The notes below the pieces were generated by a model that was not told the origin of the DNA, did no database searches, and saw only the letters and a list, made by a program, of their open reading frames with translations. Shown here one piece after another: positions 10,770 through 22,767 of a stretch of DNA of 64,000 nt. Position numbers and translations under genes: made by a program. Position 1 is the stretch's first letter; each line of letters opens with the position of its first letter. The stretch comes from Nilaparvata lugens (taxonomy: Eukaryota; Arthropoda; Insecta; Hemiptera; Delphacidae): assembly GCF_014356525.2 (NCBI RefSeq), contig NC_052518.1, positions 10,746,874-10,810,873 on the forward strand. The letters run 5' to 3'.

Positions 10770-13700
10770 CTTCTTGGAGATTTCGGGGTCATCCTTAAAG
10801 AGCTCAGCGGGTACATTTCTAGTAGATGACATCAGCGCCTGGCAGAGGGATTCTTCGCCGCCATCTTCCATCGCCAAAAGTAGCTCCAATCTGCTCAAAT
10901 CTGCTTCAGTGTTACTCCCCAAGAGAATATTTGTAACGTTCATTGATCTTCTAGTAACTTGCTGAGGGCAGTACGGTGATAAGCAATTATAAACCTCTTT
11001 AATTGAAGCTGGCATTTGAAGAGTTCTAAGGAGGGATGAACAGTCCATTGAGCATTCAATTCTAAGAATTCCTCCCTTGAGCAAATCCTTTTTCTTGAAG
11101 GTGGCAATGACAAGTGCTCTTTTCTTGTACGCTTCATTGCAAACACCCCTCTTAACAATACATATTGCGACCTCGAGAATGGTGTTTTTTATGTTACATG
11201 TCTCCAGGGATTCCCTATAGAGGGGACTATCCGAATATGCAGATGCAAATATTTGACATGCTGCATCGAAGCTGCATGTGTTCGAGATTATAATTTGACA
11301 GTTGTTTATATGTGTACTGGTCAAATTGTGATGTACACCATTTTTCATGACTCCCAGCTTCATAGCTCCTGGAGCATCAATTGCATTTACAAAATCCGGG
11401 CTAGGCCTCCAATAAAATCACTTTTTCCCGGCTGGGAGAAACAAGCCTCGCCAATGTTCAATGAAATGTTTTTGAATATCTAGAATTTGCTCCTCCTCCT
11501 GAGGATATTTCCTGCATGGTGCATCCTCCTTCTGAGGTGTCTTCTCTTTTCCCTCCTTCTGAGGTTTTTTCCTGTGTAATGTGTCCTCCTTCTGAGGTGT
11601 GACCTGTGCCTCCTTCTGAGGTGTGACCCGTGCCTCCTTCTGAGGTGTGACCCGTGCCTCCTTCTGAGGTGTGACCCGTGCCTCCTTCTGAGGTGCCTCC
11701 TCTTCTTCCTCCTTCTGAGGTGCCTCCTCTCCTTCCTCCTTCTTGTTTAATGTGTCCTCCTTCTGAGGTGCCTCCTCTTCTTCCTCCTTCTGAGGTGCCT
11801 CCTCTTCTTCCTCCTTCTTGTTTAATGTGTCCTCCTTCTGAGGTGTGACCCGTGCCTCCTTCTGAGGTGCCTCCTCTTTCTCCTCCTTCTGAGCTGCATA
11901 ATCCTCCTCCTCCTCCTCCTTCTGAGCTACATAATCCTCCTCCTCCTTCTCCTTCTGAGATGAGGTTTTCTCACTCAAAGTGTACTCCTTACTCCCTCTA
12001 GTAACTTTTAAACTACCATCAACTACTTTCAGGTAGTCAATCACGAAATCATCAACTCGTAGGTTCTTCTTAATTAAATTGTTTTTCAACTGGCCAAATT
12101 CTGTTTCAACAAATGCTCCAGTAGCTGTCTGGTAAGGGCTACCCATTTTTGAAGCCAAGCAGTTGCTCCACAATGGTAGTATTGTGAGGAGTCGGGTCAA
12201 TTTGTTCAAAACTCCTGGAGAGTACATTATATTGTCTCGATCTCCATCATCAATAATATCTACCTCTGTTTCTGCTATTATTTTTGAATACCATGAATGC
12301 ATCCCTGTCTGACCATCCAATTCAGAATCCATCCAATTCTGACCATCCATATACAGAATCCTCTTCTACTCCCTCTCCATCACCTTCCTCTTCTTCTCTG
12401 TTGTCTTCCACAATCTCCTCTCCTGCAATTTTCTTAAGCAATATCATCTTGAATTTTTCAAGTTTTTCAAGAAGTTGCTTCACCTGTACTCATTGATAAA
12501 CCTTCTGTTTCGCTTAGAGCCACTACAACAATGCATATCAAAAGTTTTTCCACATCCTCAAGAGATGTCGATTTTGCAATTAGAATTATACATCTCATGT
12601 AAAACTCTCTGCTTTTTTTCGGAGACATTTTATCTCAGGCCACTTCCTGATCAAATTTGTTAAATGGTCCACATCAATTCTTATCAACACTGATTGCTTC
12701 ATGCTCTCATCTCCCTTCAGAAAGTAGAGGCATTTGTCCACGTAATTCATTGTTGAAGACTCTCCTCCAAATGTTCTGCATATGGCTGAGATGAGAGCTG
12801 CCGAATCATCTACAACGACCTCCTTTGGAATCGGCGCACCAGCTCGTGCCCATTCTGAAAGCCAATACACTATGGCATTCGCATTATTTCTTTCCGAGAG
12901 CATTTGCATCACTGGTATCAACCCTTCTCTTGTACCAGGGATTTTGATTACACCAATATACAGGAAGATGTGTCCACTATGGGCTCCAACAGGCCTCCGC
13001 AACTTCTTTACCAGAGATCCTGTTGAATCAATTACTACTCTAGCGTAATTGCTCTTGCAATAAATTTTATACATTTTAAGTTGATCTGGGGTAATCAAAT
13101 GTAAAAAAAATGGGTCCAACCCTATCTCTCTTACACTGTATCTATATCAGATCTAGTGTCTTCACTGTACTTCAATAATGCAAGTGCTTCAAGAGGATCG
13201 TCATCCACTCTCCTTTTCTTTAATACCTCTTCCCTGATCTTTCTTCCTACCTCGTTGGAGGGTAGATGGGCTGGAATTGGATCGCCAAAATCCATAATGT
13301 CACTAGCAATATCCTTCCTCATCCTCGTGGCTTTTATGCCTCTATCTACCATCTCATCTCCAAGCCTTCTTCTCTCTCCCCTCAAGGGTCTATTCCGCAC
13401 AACTTTACTTTTTCCATGCTGCTGCTTGCTGCCGCTCACCTCTGCGTTCAGAAGCAGCCCAAAATCGTCTGGATTTTGTGGAGGAGGATTGGGGCAAGTT
13501 ATTCGTAGAACATTCCCACATGCACATTTTGCCCTTATCAATATCCAGAGGGAGGCATCTTCTCTCACACTAATATAATTTCCCTTGAATGACCAAGCAC
13601 ATGGCCACTTTATAGACTCCCATATTAGCTTATTAATCACATCAGTCCAAATTCCTGGTCGCAGAGCCATGTATTTTCTTGCGCGGCTCTGTTCAGCTTT

Positions 13701-14114
13701 TGATCTATAAACATGCTCCTCAGGCTTTATAATATGCCACTTTTCTTTAGGAATGAAAATTGTGAATGAAGATGATGATTCTTCTCGAGTCACTTCTTCG
13801 CTCTTCACACTTTCAGAATCTGTGTTATCAATAAGTTCTTCATAATAATCTTCGTCTTCTTCCTTCTTGACGTGTTCTTCAAGTCTCTCCTCTTCCAGCC
13901 CCAACAGAGTTTTCAGATTCTGTCTATTACAAACGATGGAGGTGTAAAGAGCTTTTGGATTTTTCTCAATTTTGTGTTCTTCTTTCAATTTCTTCCATAC
14001 GTTGTCAGTAGGCCCCCGTAATTTGCCATCGGATATAGTTCTATCTCTATTGGATATAAGTATATGCTCGATAAACTTATAATCATCCGTTGGCGGTCTA
14101 CCTCTTTTGTTCTT
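10770..14114 (-). pseudogene. Broken transposase-like gene of a multicopy insect family
   Basis: Read on the minus strand from a splice acceptor (ctatttcag, 14114), the first block starts KNKRGRPPTDDYKF (AT-hook-like) and carries an acidic stretch, a CACGNVLRITC region and GERRRLGDEMVDRG. The next block carries VVIDSTGSLVKKLRRP and EVVVDDSAALISAI, two aspartates spaced as in DDE transposases. Later blocks hold LPLWSNCLASKMG, RVDDFVIDYL and SNTCSFDAACQIF. The order is that of a large transposase-like protein found in many insect genomes, which I cannot name with confidence. Breaks: a frameshift near 13125, a stop at 12595 with frame changes to 12350, and an in-frame TGA at 11418-11420. A GTGAGT donor ends the last block at 10770. 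Not functional as assembled. Confidence 0.7.
11495..11965 (-). repeat. In-frame minisatellite encoding QKE-rich repeats
   Basis: The plus strand repeats tccttctgaggtg followed by either cctcctcttct or tgacccgtgcc; on the minus strand this reads as repeats such as APQKEEEEE, ARVTPQKE and DTLNKKEE. The array stays in frame over more than 450 bp inside the broken transposase-like gene, between the RVDDFV and SNTCSFDAA blocks. Confidence 0.9.
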
Positions 14115-14173
14115 CTGAAATAGAAGAATAATAATTATTGCAAGTCAATTCCTCTGAAGTATAATGGAATCAA

Positions 14174-14566
14174 GAAATTTTCTCGAGTAATTGTTCTCTT
14201 TTTTAGAGGATTTCTCTTTTTCTGTGAGCGACATTTCAATGTCCTTTTTATATAAATCGTCTTTGTAATGTCAGTTTTCACTGACTTTGTCGAAGCTATG
14301 TTCATATTTCTCTCGCTTCCCAAGGAGCGCTTTTCTTGTTCTTTAGCATTCTTGTTTCCTCCAATATCCTGAGATTTTGTGATTGGTTGACTTGTAAAAA
14401 ATTGGTCATGTTCCTTTTCATTCTTCCCAATTAGAATTTATAATTCGGTGAAGGGGAAACAATGTCTGCAGCTGGTGTTAAACAGGGAGTTGAGCAGGGA
14501 TGGATGACACCTGAAAATAGAAATATCTAGAGATAAACATAATGGAATAGAATGAATAGAATATTC
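14174..14566. repeat. ~393 bp direct repeat, copy 1
   Basis: The run from gaaattttctcgagtaattg to gaatgaatagaatattc recurs at 14928-15322 with only a few differences (for example an extra CT near 15053). It lies immediately upstream (minus sense) of the first exon of the transposase-like gene. Confidence 0.92.
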
Positions 14567-14927
14567 ACTTGACGTTCATTACTGCATTAAATGTAGCACA
14601 TCACTATCAATACATTAATGAGATCGTGAAAATGTTTTCAGCAAATACAATTTTTTTTTCATTCTATAAGAATGAATTTTATTGAATTGATGTACTTGAA
14701 AGTATTGTCAAAATAATAGAACTTATAGAGGACTGATTAAGATAAATTGTCAGTTTCCATGCTGTTATAACTTGGCATATAATAATTTACTAGCTTTAAC
14801 TAAAATTTGTAGAACAAAATCTTCAACATAGATCAACCAACCTTTGTTAGATAGTCCTTCTTTTTCTCTGCATTCATTTTCCCTCAATTCTTGATTTAGG
14901 GAAGCTTCAGAATTTACATAAGCTCCA

Positions 14928-15322
14928 GAAATTTTCTCGAGTAATTGTTCTCTTTTTTAGAGGATTTCTCTTTTTCTGTGAGCGACATTTCAATGTCCTT
15001 TTTATATAGATCGTCTTTGTAATGTCAGTTTTCACTGACTTTGTCGAAGCTCTATGTTCATATTTCTCTCGCTTCCCAAGGAGCGCTTTTCTTGTTCTTT
15101 AGCATTCTTGTTTCCTCCAATATCCTGAGATTTTGTGATTGGTTGACTTGTAAAAAATTGGTCATGTTCCTTTTCATTCTTCCCAATTAGAATTTATAAT
15201 TCGGTGAAGGGGAAACAATGTCTGCAGCTGGTGTTAAACAGGGAGTTGAGCAGGGATGGATGACACCTGAAAATAGAAATATCTAGAGATAAACATAATG
15301 GAATAGAATGAATAGAATATTC
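14928..15322. repeat. ~395 bp direct repeat, copy 2
   Basis: Near-identical partner of 14174-14566, offset 754-756. The spacer 14567-14927 is AT-rich and unique, with no gene seen. Confidence 0.92.
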
Positions 15323-15503
15323 TATTCATTCAACACAGCAAATGAGAACATTATCCACGTAATATCGTTATTAGAATTTATTTCTAATTTTATATTGATA
15401 CAGATTTTAAATGGAAAGTTTGAAAATGTTCCTGTATGTGAAAACGTGAGTTTGTATATGTAAACTGATAGCAGTGTTATCATACACATACAAAATACTG
15501 TAG

Positions 15504-16401
15504 TTATAAGATCGATTGTTAATAATCATAGAATGTTTGTTTGAGAAAATACAAATATTGCTAAAAAAAACATGAGTTGAATTAATGGTAGTAATGCTTT
15601 AAAAAGGAAAGTTTATTTTGCTGTCAAGAGAATTGATAATCGGAGTCAACTAGTATGCTAAAAAGTATTATTACAGACCGAAATACAGAGGCCGTACTGC
15701 TGAACTTGGGATCACTTGAATGGAACTAAGTAAATATACAAACTTATCACTTTTGCAAAGTTCACGTTCACTCTGTTGACATAAAACTTTTAATTTCATC
15801 AATCAACAGTTGATTTTCTTCTTTTAAGGATTGTATAACATCATGTGTTATAAAGGTTGGTTGTGGAAGTGCAGAATGTGGGTCATGTGTATAGGATGTG
15901 ACCATCCAACTCAGATTACACTAATCATTTTACTAGGTTTAGACGGTTTTCGGTGTTGCATTACTGAATTGCAGGAATCAAGGAAATTCAAGAATGATCT
16001 TTTCTCGAGATCGTCCTGTTCCTGTTTTTCCTATAGTTCATATTTGTACTTTTCTGAAATGAGTCTTGTCCAAGTCCATGTTGTCCCATGAACAAGTTGG
16101 CATAGGATGGAACCATCCTGGTGACCATGGCTGTGTAATGAGTTTGGAGGAAGTACTTTCCTTCGAGACTGAAGGCATATTTGGGAAACACATGAAAGTT
16201 GGATGAGGCTGTGCAGAATGTGGGTCATGTGTATAGGGAGTACACTAATCATTTCACTAGATTGAAACGTTTTTCGGTGTTGCATTATTGAGTTGCAGAA
16301 ATCAGGAAATTCATTAATTATTTCTGCACATAATTAATGCATTTCCAAGACACAAAACCTAACAATTCATCAACAAATCGTTCTTAGTTAGTAAACAGAT
16401 A
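15504..16401. repeat. Right copy of ~0.9 kb direct repeat
   Basis: Partner of 1-896 in the same orientation. After gataa at 16401 the two copies diverge completely. No gene is seen in it. Confidence 0.85.
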
Positions 16402-18300
16402 ACCATTTCATATTACAATGTATAGTGTAATTAAGTTGTTGTGTGCATTCAAGTGAGAAATGGATTATTTAAAAAGAATTTATAATATAAAATGAACTCT
16501 ACAGATTTATTAATGGGTAGATATAATAAAAATAAGAAAGCAATAAATATTAACATTTCCAAAGTTACACAGTTTAGTAAATAAATGCTATGAGATATGT
16601 AGCCTAATAAATACCTTGTTCAACCATTTTTGTAGGTGCCCCCAAAATAATAATTCACACAACACTTTAATTTTTACGATGTAATGCGGCACAAATTCCC
16701 ATTTGTAGTTGACGACGATAGATATTTCTAGTATAATCAGATGATTCCTTCGTTATATTCTTCTGATGATGTTATATTGAGGTAGTTCCTGTAGTTTTTA
16801 GTAGTTCCAATAATTTGAATAGTCGGAGTTGTCCGAGAAGTTCGGGTAGGTAGAATACTTCGAGAAAGATGGTTCGACCGCTCTATAAGCGGATTTGAAG
16901 GGGAAAACATTTTTAGTAAAACTACGAGAAAAAGAAACTGAAAACTGGAGAAATCATGTAGAGTTCGAAAGAGAAATTTACATATTGAGAACTAACAAAA
17001 TTTTTAAAAAATTAACCTCATTTGGGTACATAAAACTTTGAACTGAAGATCAGCTGACTACAACTTCTTTAAATATTCAAAGATCACAAAGTTATTAAAA
17101 ACGCCAGATAAGAAATAATAGTGAGTTGTCTCTATGAAACTCAAAGCAAGAAAGAATCAAAAATTGGAAGAAGGACGACTTGTTTACCGCTTCAATCAGA
17201 AATACATGTAGTGTCTTGACAAATGATAGCACAACAAAGAGGGAAAAATCAGACAAGCTGTGTAACTGACGGAGACAGAAAATCAAGAGAGAGATAAATA
17301 AAACAGTGTGGAATACTCGATTAGTGTCCTCTTTGTCTTATAATAAAACAAACAAGACAGATAAAGTTGTTTTCCGAATTACAAAATTTTCCACTACTTA
17401 GATAATAAGACCTAAGAATAATTGAACTGTTAAAACTGGCATGAAATATGTTACAAGGTAGAAAGAAATGGTTTGATTTTAGGTAGTTGGTTGAGGTAGT
17501 GCAGAATGTGGGTCATGTGGATAGGATGTGACCACCCAACTCACCAGAGTACTCTAACCATTTTACTAGTTAGAAAGTACGACCATTCTAAGCGTTTCTG
17601 ATTGAACAAATTAAATTTGTAATTTGAGGGCCGTCCATACATTGTATATTGCTCAACTAGATTAAGTTAATCGAGTTTGAACGTTAATCGGCTTTCTCAG
17701 TGCATTAAGGACCGGTTGTACAGTATAAGTTCAAGTTTGAAAATACCAAATTTCTTGGTCTAAACTAGAATTATGTTAGCTCAGTATCAGTTCAAACTTT
17801 GTCTCATTGACAGAATGTACAATAATGCGTGCATCAAGAAGGTTACAACAAAAATCGATCAATACCCAGTACTTGAAGATATTCTCGATAAATATTCTTT
17901 TAGATGTTCTAATTCTTTTAGATGTCGTTTAGACTGACAAGATACAGAGATTTTTCCTTGTAACTCCTAACAAGGTATTTGTAAGGTATATAAACATGTA
18001 GCACATAATAGCCTGGAATAATTGGGCTTAATCTAGTAGCTGGTAATGGGTGATTCATGCCACAGAATAATAATCGAGCTTCAAAATTCAACAATAAATA
18101 ATTAATTGAACCTATATGGTGGGTGCCATGCTAAATTATAAATGTACAAATTGAAATCATGAGAATATTTATCACAACTATTGACTGTGTAACCGCCCTT
18201 GATGGGGGTTGAAGATATTATTATTTCAAGGGAGTCATGGGAACTGGATAGACAACAACATTGTATTTCCTAGCAAAATATTATTCCTACAAAAACTACC
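16402..18300. other. Intergenic, no gene seen
   Basis: AT-rich sequence without a convincing reading frame. A short relic of the tgcagaatgtgggtcatgtg family lies at 17490-17570. The stretch around 17640-17830 includes ggttgtacagtataagttca, which may be a decayed MITE end. Confidence 0.6.
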
Positions 18301-18303
18301 TGC

Positions 18304-18804
18304 CAATAAGATTCTGCTAACTATAAATTTTACTACAACAAGATCATCTCTAATTAGGGTCTCGGTCGGGTGAAAATGTTTTATAATGAGCTAGAAATTT
18401 TGGCACTCACCCACAGCTATCACTCCCACTGGTAATCCCAAAACACAGGACACTCACGTATTTCATGATGCCGGAAAAATAACTTTTTAAATTTTTGCAA
18501 TACGGTGTGGATTTTGATCCGCTTGGTACCTCGGTTGTTTAACGACTGGAGGTTTTCCGTCCGAAAACTTCCCCCTCTCCACGTCAGTGTGCCAGAAGGC
18601 CTAACTGCTGCTATTGGAAGAGTCGGTTCTCACGAGATTCGGCAAGCGGGTACTTGCCAGGTCTGCAGTATTCCTCTGTGAAAATATCTACAGGCTACCA
18701 AACACCCGCCGTGTCCTTGACTCTTGGAGCCGCCTCATCCGTCACAACTAGCAAATTTGCTGGTTCTTAGAGTCGTTTAGACATAAGTTAGCAGAATCTT
18801 ATTG
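18304..18804. mobile_element. GC-richer segment bounded by an 18-bp perfect inverted repeat
   Basis: caataagattctgctaac at 18304-18321 is matched by its reverse complement at 18787-18804. The ~500 bp between is clearly richer in G and C than its surroundings, with no long frame. On the minus strand there is a short ATGAAATAC followed by a GTGAGT donor-like sequence at about 18465. The simplest reading is a non-autonomous DNA element. A first exon or promoter island is an alternative. I found no clear target-site duplication. Confidence 0.45.
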
Positions 18805-21800
18805 TCGCTGCAATAATACTACTTACTAAATTATATTTTTCACTCAAGCCCAACTACGGAAATTATTATTCTAATATCAGAGTCTTTTCTCCTGAATCTA
18901 AAACACAAAAAATCAATCAATAAAATAAGTTTTTAAATCCCATTCATGTCACAACTGTAGTAATTGGCAGTCGTTGTGAAAACTGAAAAATAAGAAAATC
19001 ATGGATAAAGTATCAATTTGGAATGAGTATGCTATCTCTATATAAATTTATTCAATTGCAACATATTGAATGATGTGGTACATCATTTCCTTAATTTTCT
19101 AATGTGGCTAAAATTTATAAATTGTTAATGTGACAATTATCAAATTTGTCTTTTGAACTGAATGTTTTCTTTTTGTGATTCAGTGTACAGTGCTGTACAA
19201 GTGAAAAATGATGAAGAAAGGTCTGAGTTGACTGAAATTATTGTATTAAGTTCATATTTTCACACAAATTATTATCATACAAATCATTACACAACTCAAT
19301 ATCTAGCACTTTGAGTTGATAGAACATCTTATTATTACTAATGTGGAAATTTTTATTTTTATGATGTGTAATTTCAGCGTTCAAATTGTCTCAAACCATT
19401 TTATAATGTGCAAATTTAAAATTCTAATGCAAAATTAAAATTTCAATTTTCAAATTTAAAATGTTTGTTTTATCAATGACAATGTTTATTGTAAAATTAT
19501 TCTAGCAAATTTAATTATTATTACAATCAATGACTGGTGCCGTTGCTGCTAATGCTGCTGATAATTCTTGTTTAATCTGTTTACTTTTGAGTTATGATAA
19601 AAATACTTCTATGTGAAAACTGAAAGTATAAATTTCGTTCATTATTCAACTGTCAACCATTTCAATTTATTTTCAAGTGATAAATTTGATTTATTCCTTC
19701 AAAATTCATAGAAGCTATCTTCAGTTGAGGAGGCATTCAGAATAGAGTCCTTTATTACAAATGATTTCTCTCTCTCTCTCATAAACTGATATATTTAAAA
19801 CTATATTTTATATATTTAACTACATTTTTATATATTTAAAACTATTTATATTTAAACTGATACATGTATTTTGACTTATGGCTTTTTGACCAATGGTTAA
19901 CGACTTACAGTTGCTATGATTTTATACATCAACCTACTCCTCATCCTCCTTCTCCTCCCATAATCCCTCCACCTCAATAAATTGTTCTGAAACCCTTTTA
20001 AATTGATTTCAGTGAAAAATGATTTTAGTCAAAAAAAATTGACTTATGATCTCGAAATTGTTGAAAAAAATATATGAACAATTTTTCCTTGTCTTAGTTT
20101 GTTTGATGAGTAGCTTATAATGCATATATAATTAGTAATACGATTATTAGAGGTCTTTTATTCTGCAAAGTAACTTTCAATTTATCAAGAATTGATTTGT
20201 TTTTGTTTGATTCAATTGTTTTCCATTCCTGTCATTAATTTTTATGGATATTATATTCATCACTTATATTTTTGAATATTTATACGAATATTAAAATCTA
20301 ACTGCTAGAACTGCTCATCTGACTGCTAGTCGTTTTTTCTAATAGCAAACCATTCCTGTCATTAATTTTTATGGATATTATATTCATCACTTATATTTTT
20401 GAATATTTATACGAATATTAAAATCTAACTGCTAGAACTGCTCATCTGACTGCTAGTCGTTTTTTCTAATAGCAAAAAGTGATTCAATAATAAGCAGTTC
20501 GTGATGGAAAACAACATCGAAGAATTAATATCTAGTCAATACTGAAGAATTATTTGAGACGCCGTTTTGTTTGTAACCAAATTAACTTGTATGATATATT
20601 ACCCATTCAAAGTAATGAAAATGAAAATGTCCTCCTCTTGCAGTTTTTCGAAAACCCACTCAATTAAAAACTTTTTCAGAGTTGTTGAAAAATATCGAAC
20701 AATTTTTTCATGTTTTTGTAAGATAAGTTGCTTTTTGCATATGACTAGCTTGAAGCTATTGAACAAAGTATCTTTGTATTGCGAAATGGGCTTAAAAAAG
20801 TATCAAGTTTTCGTTGGATTGTATGGAATATAAAATTGTTTTCCGTTAGTCACAAATGTTGATGAATTCCTTTTTCGTACATATTTTTTGCCTCATTAAT
20901 ATATTTTCTTCAAGACAATGAAGATTAAGGTAATCTATAACACTTGAGGATTTGTTATTTATTAAATTGAAGTACATGAATAGTATGTATTCCTGGTTTT
21001 CTACTCAAATTTACTTATCATGCATGATATCTATTACAGTTTATGAGTTGTATCGGCTAAGGTATTTAGGGAGATCACAGGTTTTACAGGGGAATTATTT
21101 TTACAGTATTATTTATTATGTGTGTTAAAATATCGAAACTATTTACATATGTTATATATTATTATATCTCAACTATTATATCTTATATGCAATTTATATT
21201 GCATATATAACATCATTTATTATTATTACATTATATTATTAGATATTATTTATCATATAATATTCATTGTCTGTATGTTTTATTTGTTAATTATTTCGAG
21301 GTTTTATGTTTCTATTATGTTTGCTTGTGTTGAAATATCTAAACTATCCACATCTGTTAATATCGAATATTATTTATCATATAAGAAGTCTATATAATAA
21401 ATCTAATATATATATATAATAAATAAGAAGTCTATATCACATATAAGTCTGTATGCTGTTATTTGCTTATTTATTCGATGATTTATATTTGTTACAGTAC
21501 AAATTTTTCATTGTTACTTCCAGATTGACGTCATTTGTATCAACCAATTTTATGAGCTGAGGCTATTGAACAAATAAAATTTGTCCATTTTTATTTATTA
21601 TTTATCTGCTGTATCAATAAGTTAGGATACTAGTTATCTTGTGAAATGTACAATATAAATTGATTGTTTGTTATTTATTGAAGTACATGAATAGTATCTT
21701 TTACAGTTTATCAGTTGTATCAATAAATTACTGGTTAACTTTTCAAATGTTCACAATATTTTATATGCTATATTTTTACTCCTATTCATCTATACAAAAT

Positions 21801-22006
21801 GAACTATATATTCACATATTATAATAATAAATGTATTATTTTCTTCCTAAAATCTATTTTATTCTGGACCTTATAACACTTCCCATCATTTTTCTAGGCT
21901 CTGCTACACTCTCTTGTCAAATACAACATTTATTTTATCTCTAGTTGAATGTCATGCTAACGAGTTGCCAACACTGTAAAGGTTGCAGCAAGGAATGCTT
22001 TCTATG
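18805..22006. other. Intergenic AT-rich sequence with simple repeats, no gene seen
   Basis: This holds a CT microsatellite at about 19768, TATA-rich runs at 19790-19860 and 21150-21430, and the 127-bp duplication listed separately. The frames at 20567-20833 and 21122-21397 have hydrophobic AT-driven composition and no recognisable domain, so I do not call them genes. Confidence 0.6.
20223..20476. repeat. Tandem duplication of a 127-bp unit
   Basis: The unit ccattcctgtcattaatttt...ctaatagcaaa occurs at 20223-20349 and again head-to-tail at 20350-20476. I see no differences between the copies, so it is a very recent duplication or an assembly artefact. Confidence 0.93.
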
Positions 22007-22087
22007 TGCCGGTTAAATTTTAACCGTGATTAATTTCACGAGAACCAATCAGAGAAAAAATTTAGCCGGCTTTTGTGCAACTGGGCC
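22007..22087. mobile_element. Short MITE-like palindromic fragment
   Basis: gccggttaaattttaaccgt near the left end is mirrored by ttagccggcttttgtgcaac at the right. Between them is gattaatttcacgagaacca followed by atcagagaa. The ends and this core resemble a widespread insect MITE family whose full form has both arms; here the left terminus is shortened. Confidence 0.55.
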
Positions 22088-22546
22088 TAACCCATCTTTA
22101 ATTTTACTAGCTTTCCACAGCTTTCAACCTGGGCAGACCAGTTGAATGAACCTACTTTTGCGACGTTTATCTTTGTCAGTGAATAACTCACCCTGTATTA
22201 TAGCGAAACATCTCATATTATAGCACGACACTTGCTAGGTCGACCTGTATCCATAGCCCGAATATCAACCAAATCAGAGTGATTTGCATTTTTCATGAAA
22301 CCATGAATAAAAAAAAACATCATTGATTTTTGCTAAAATGGTCAAAAATTAAAATGGCTCAAACTCAAATGCCAATTAAAATAAAAAACGTAAACAAATT
22401 TGTAATAATCAATGCTGGATCAGATTCATTTGCGGTCCATCCAGGGCGTTGGATTTGGAGTATGCATTGAGAATATTTCTTGTCACTAGAACTATTGTAA
22501 TGAGGGCAAGAGCTGTTCTATTGTAGACTATTGACATGGGTTGACA

Positions 22547-22767
22547 CTATAGTGAGGTCCACGTTATAATGACAGTATTTGATCAACTTTGGTTTTGCTA
22601 TCCTTGTCTATCATTTGACAAAGCCGGTGGTACTATCCTTTTCTAGGTCCACAATGATGCCAATTATGTTTTTTACAGTGTAGAAATACAATTAATTAAT
22701 GCAGAGAATCGGCATCGCTATTCTTTTATCTTTATCCACTGCCATTATAACGTGGACCTCGCTATAG
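22547..22767. mobile_element. MITE with ctatagtgaggtccacgtta terminal inverted repeats
   Basis: The left end ctatagtgaggtccacgtta is mirrored by the right end ending gtggacctcgctatag; the repeats extend about 30 bp each. It is 221 bp long. Related copies or halves are at 33096-33935, 35131-35514, about 47510-47575 and in the 49.1-49.7 kb palindrome. No coding capacity. Confidence 0.85.

Noticed and set aside
13156..13578. Plus-strand frame of 140 codons
   Set aside because: Mirror of the well-supported minus-strand transposase-like exon; hydrophobic and serine-rich composition is the complement of the charged minus-strand protein.
21122..21397. 91-codon hydrophobic frame resembling a membrane protein
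   Set aside because: Composed of TATA/ATT-rich low-complexity DNA; the I/Y/L-rich translation is what such DNA gives by chance.
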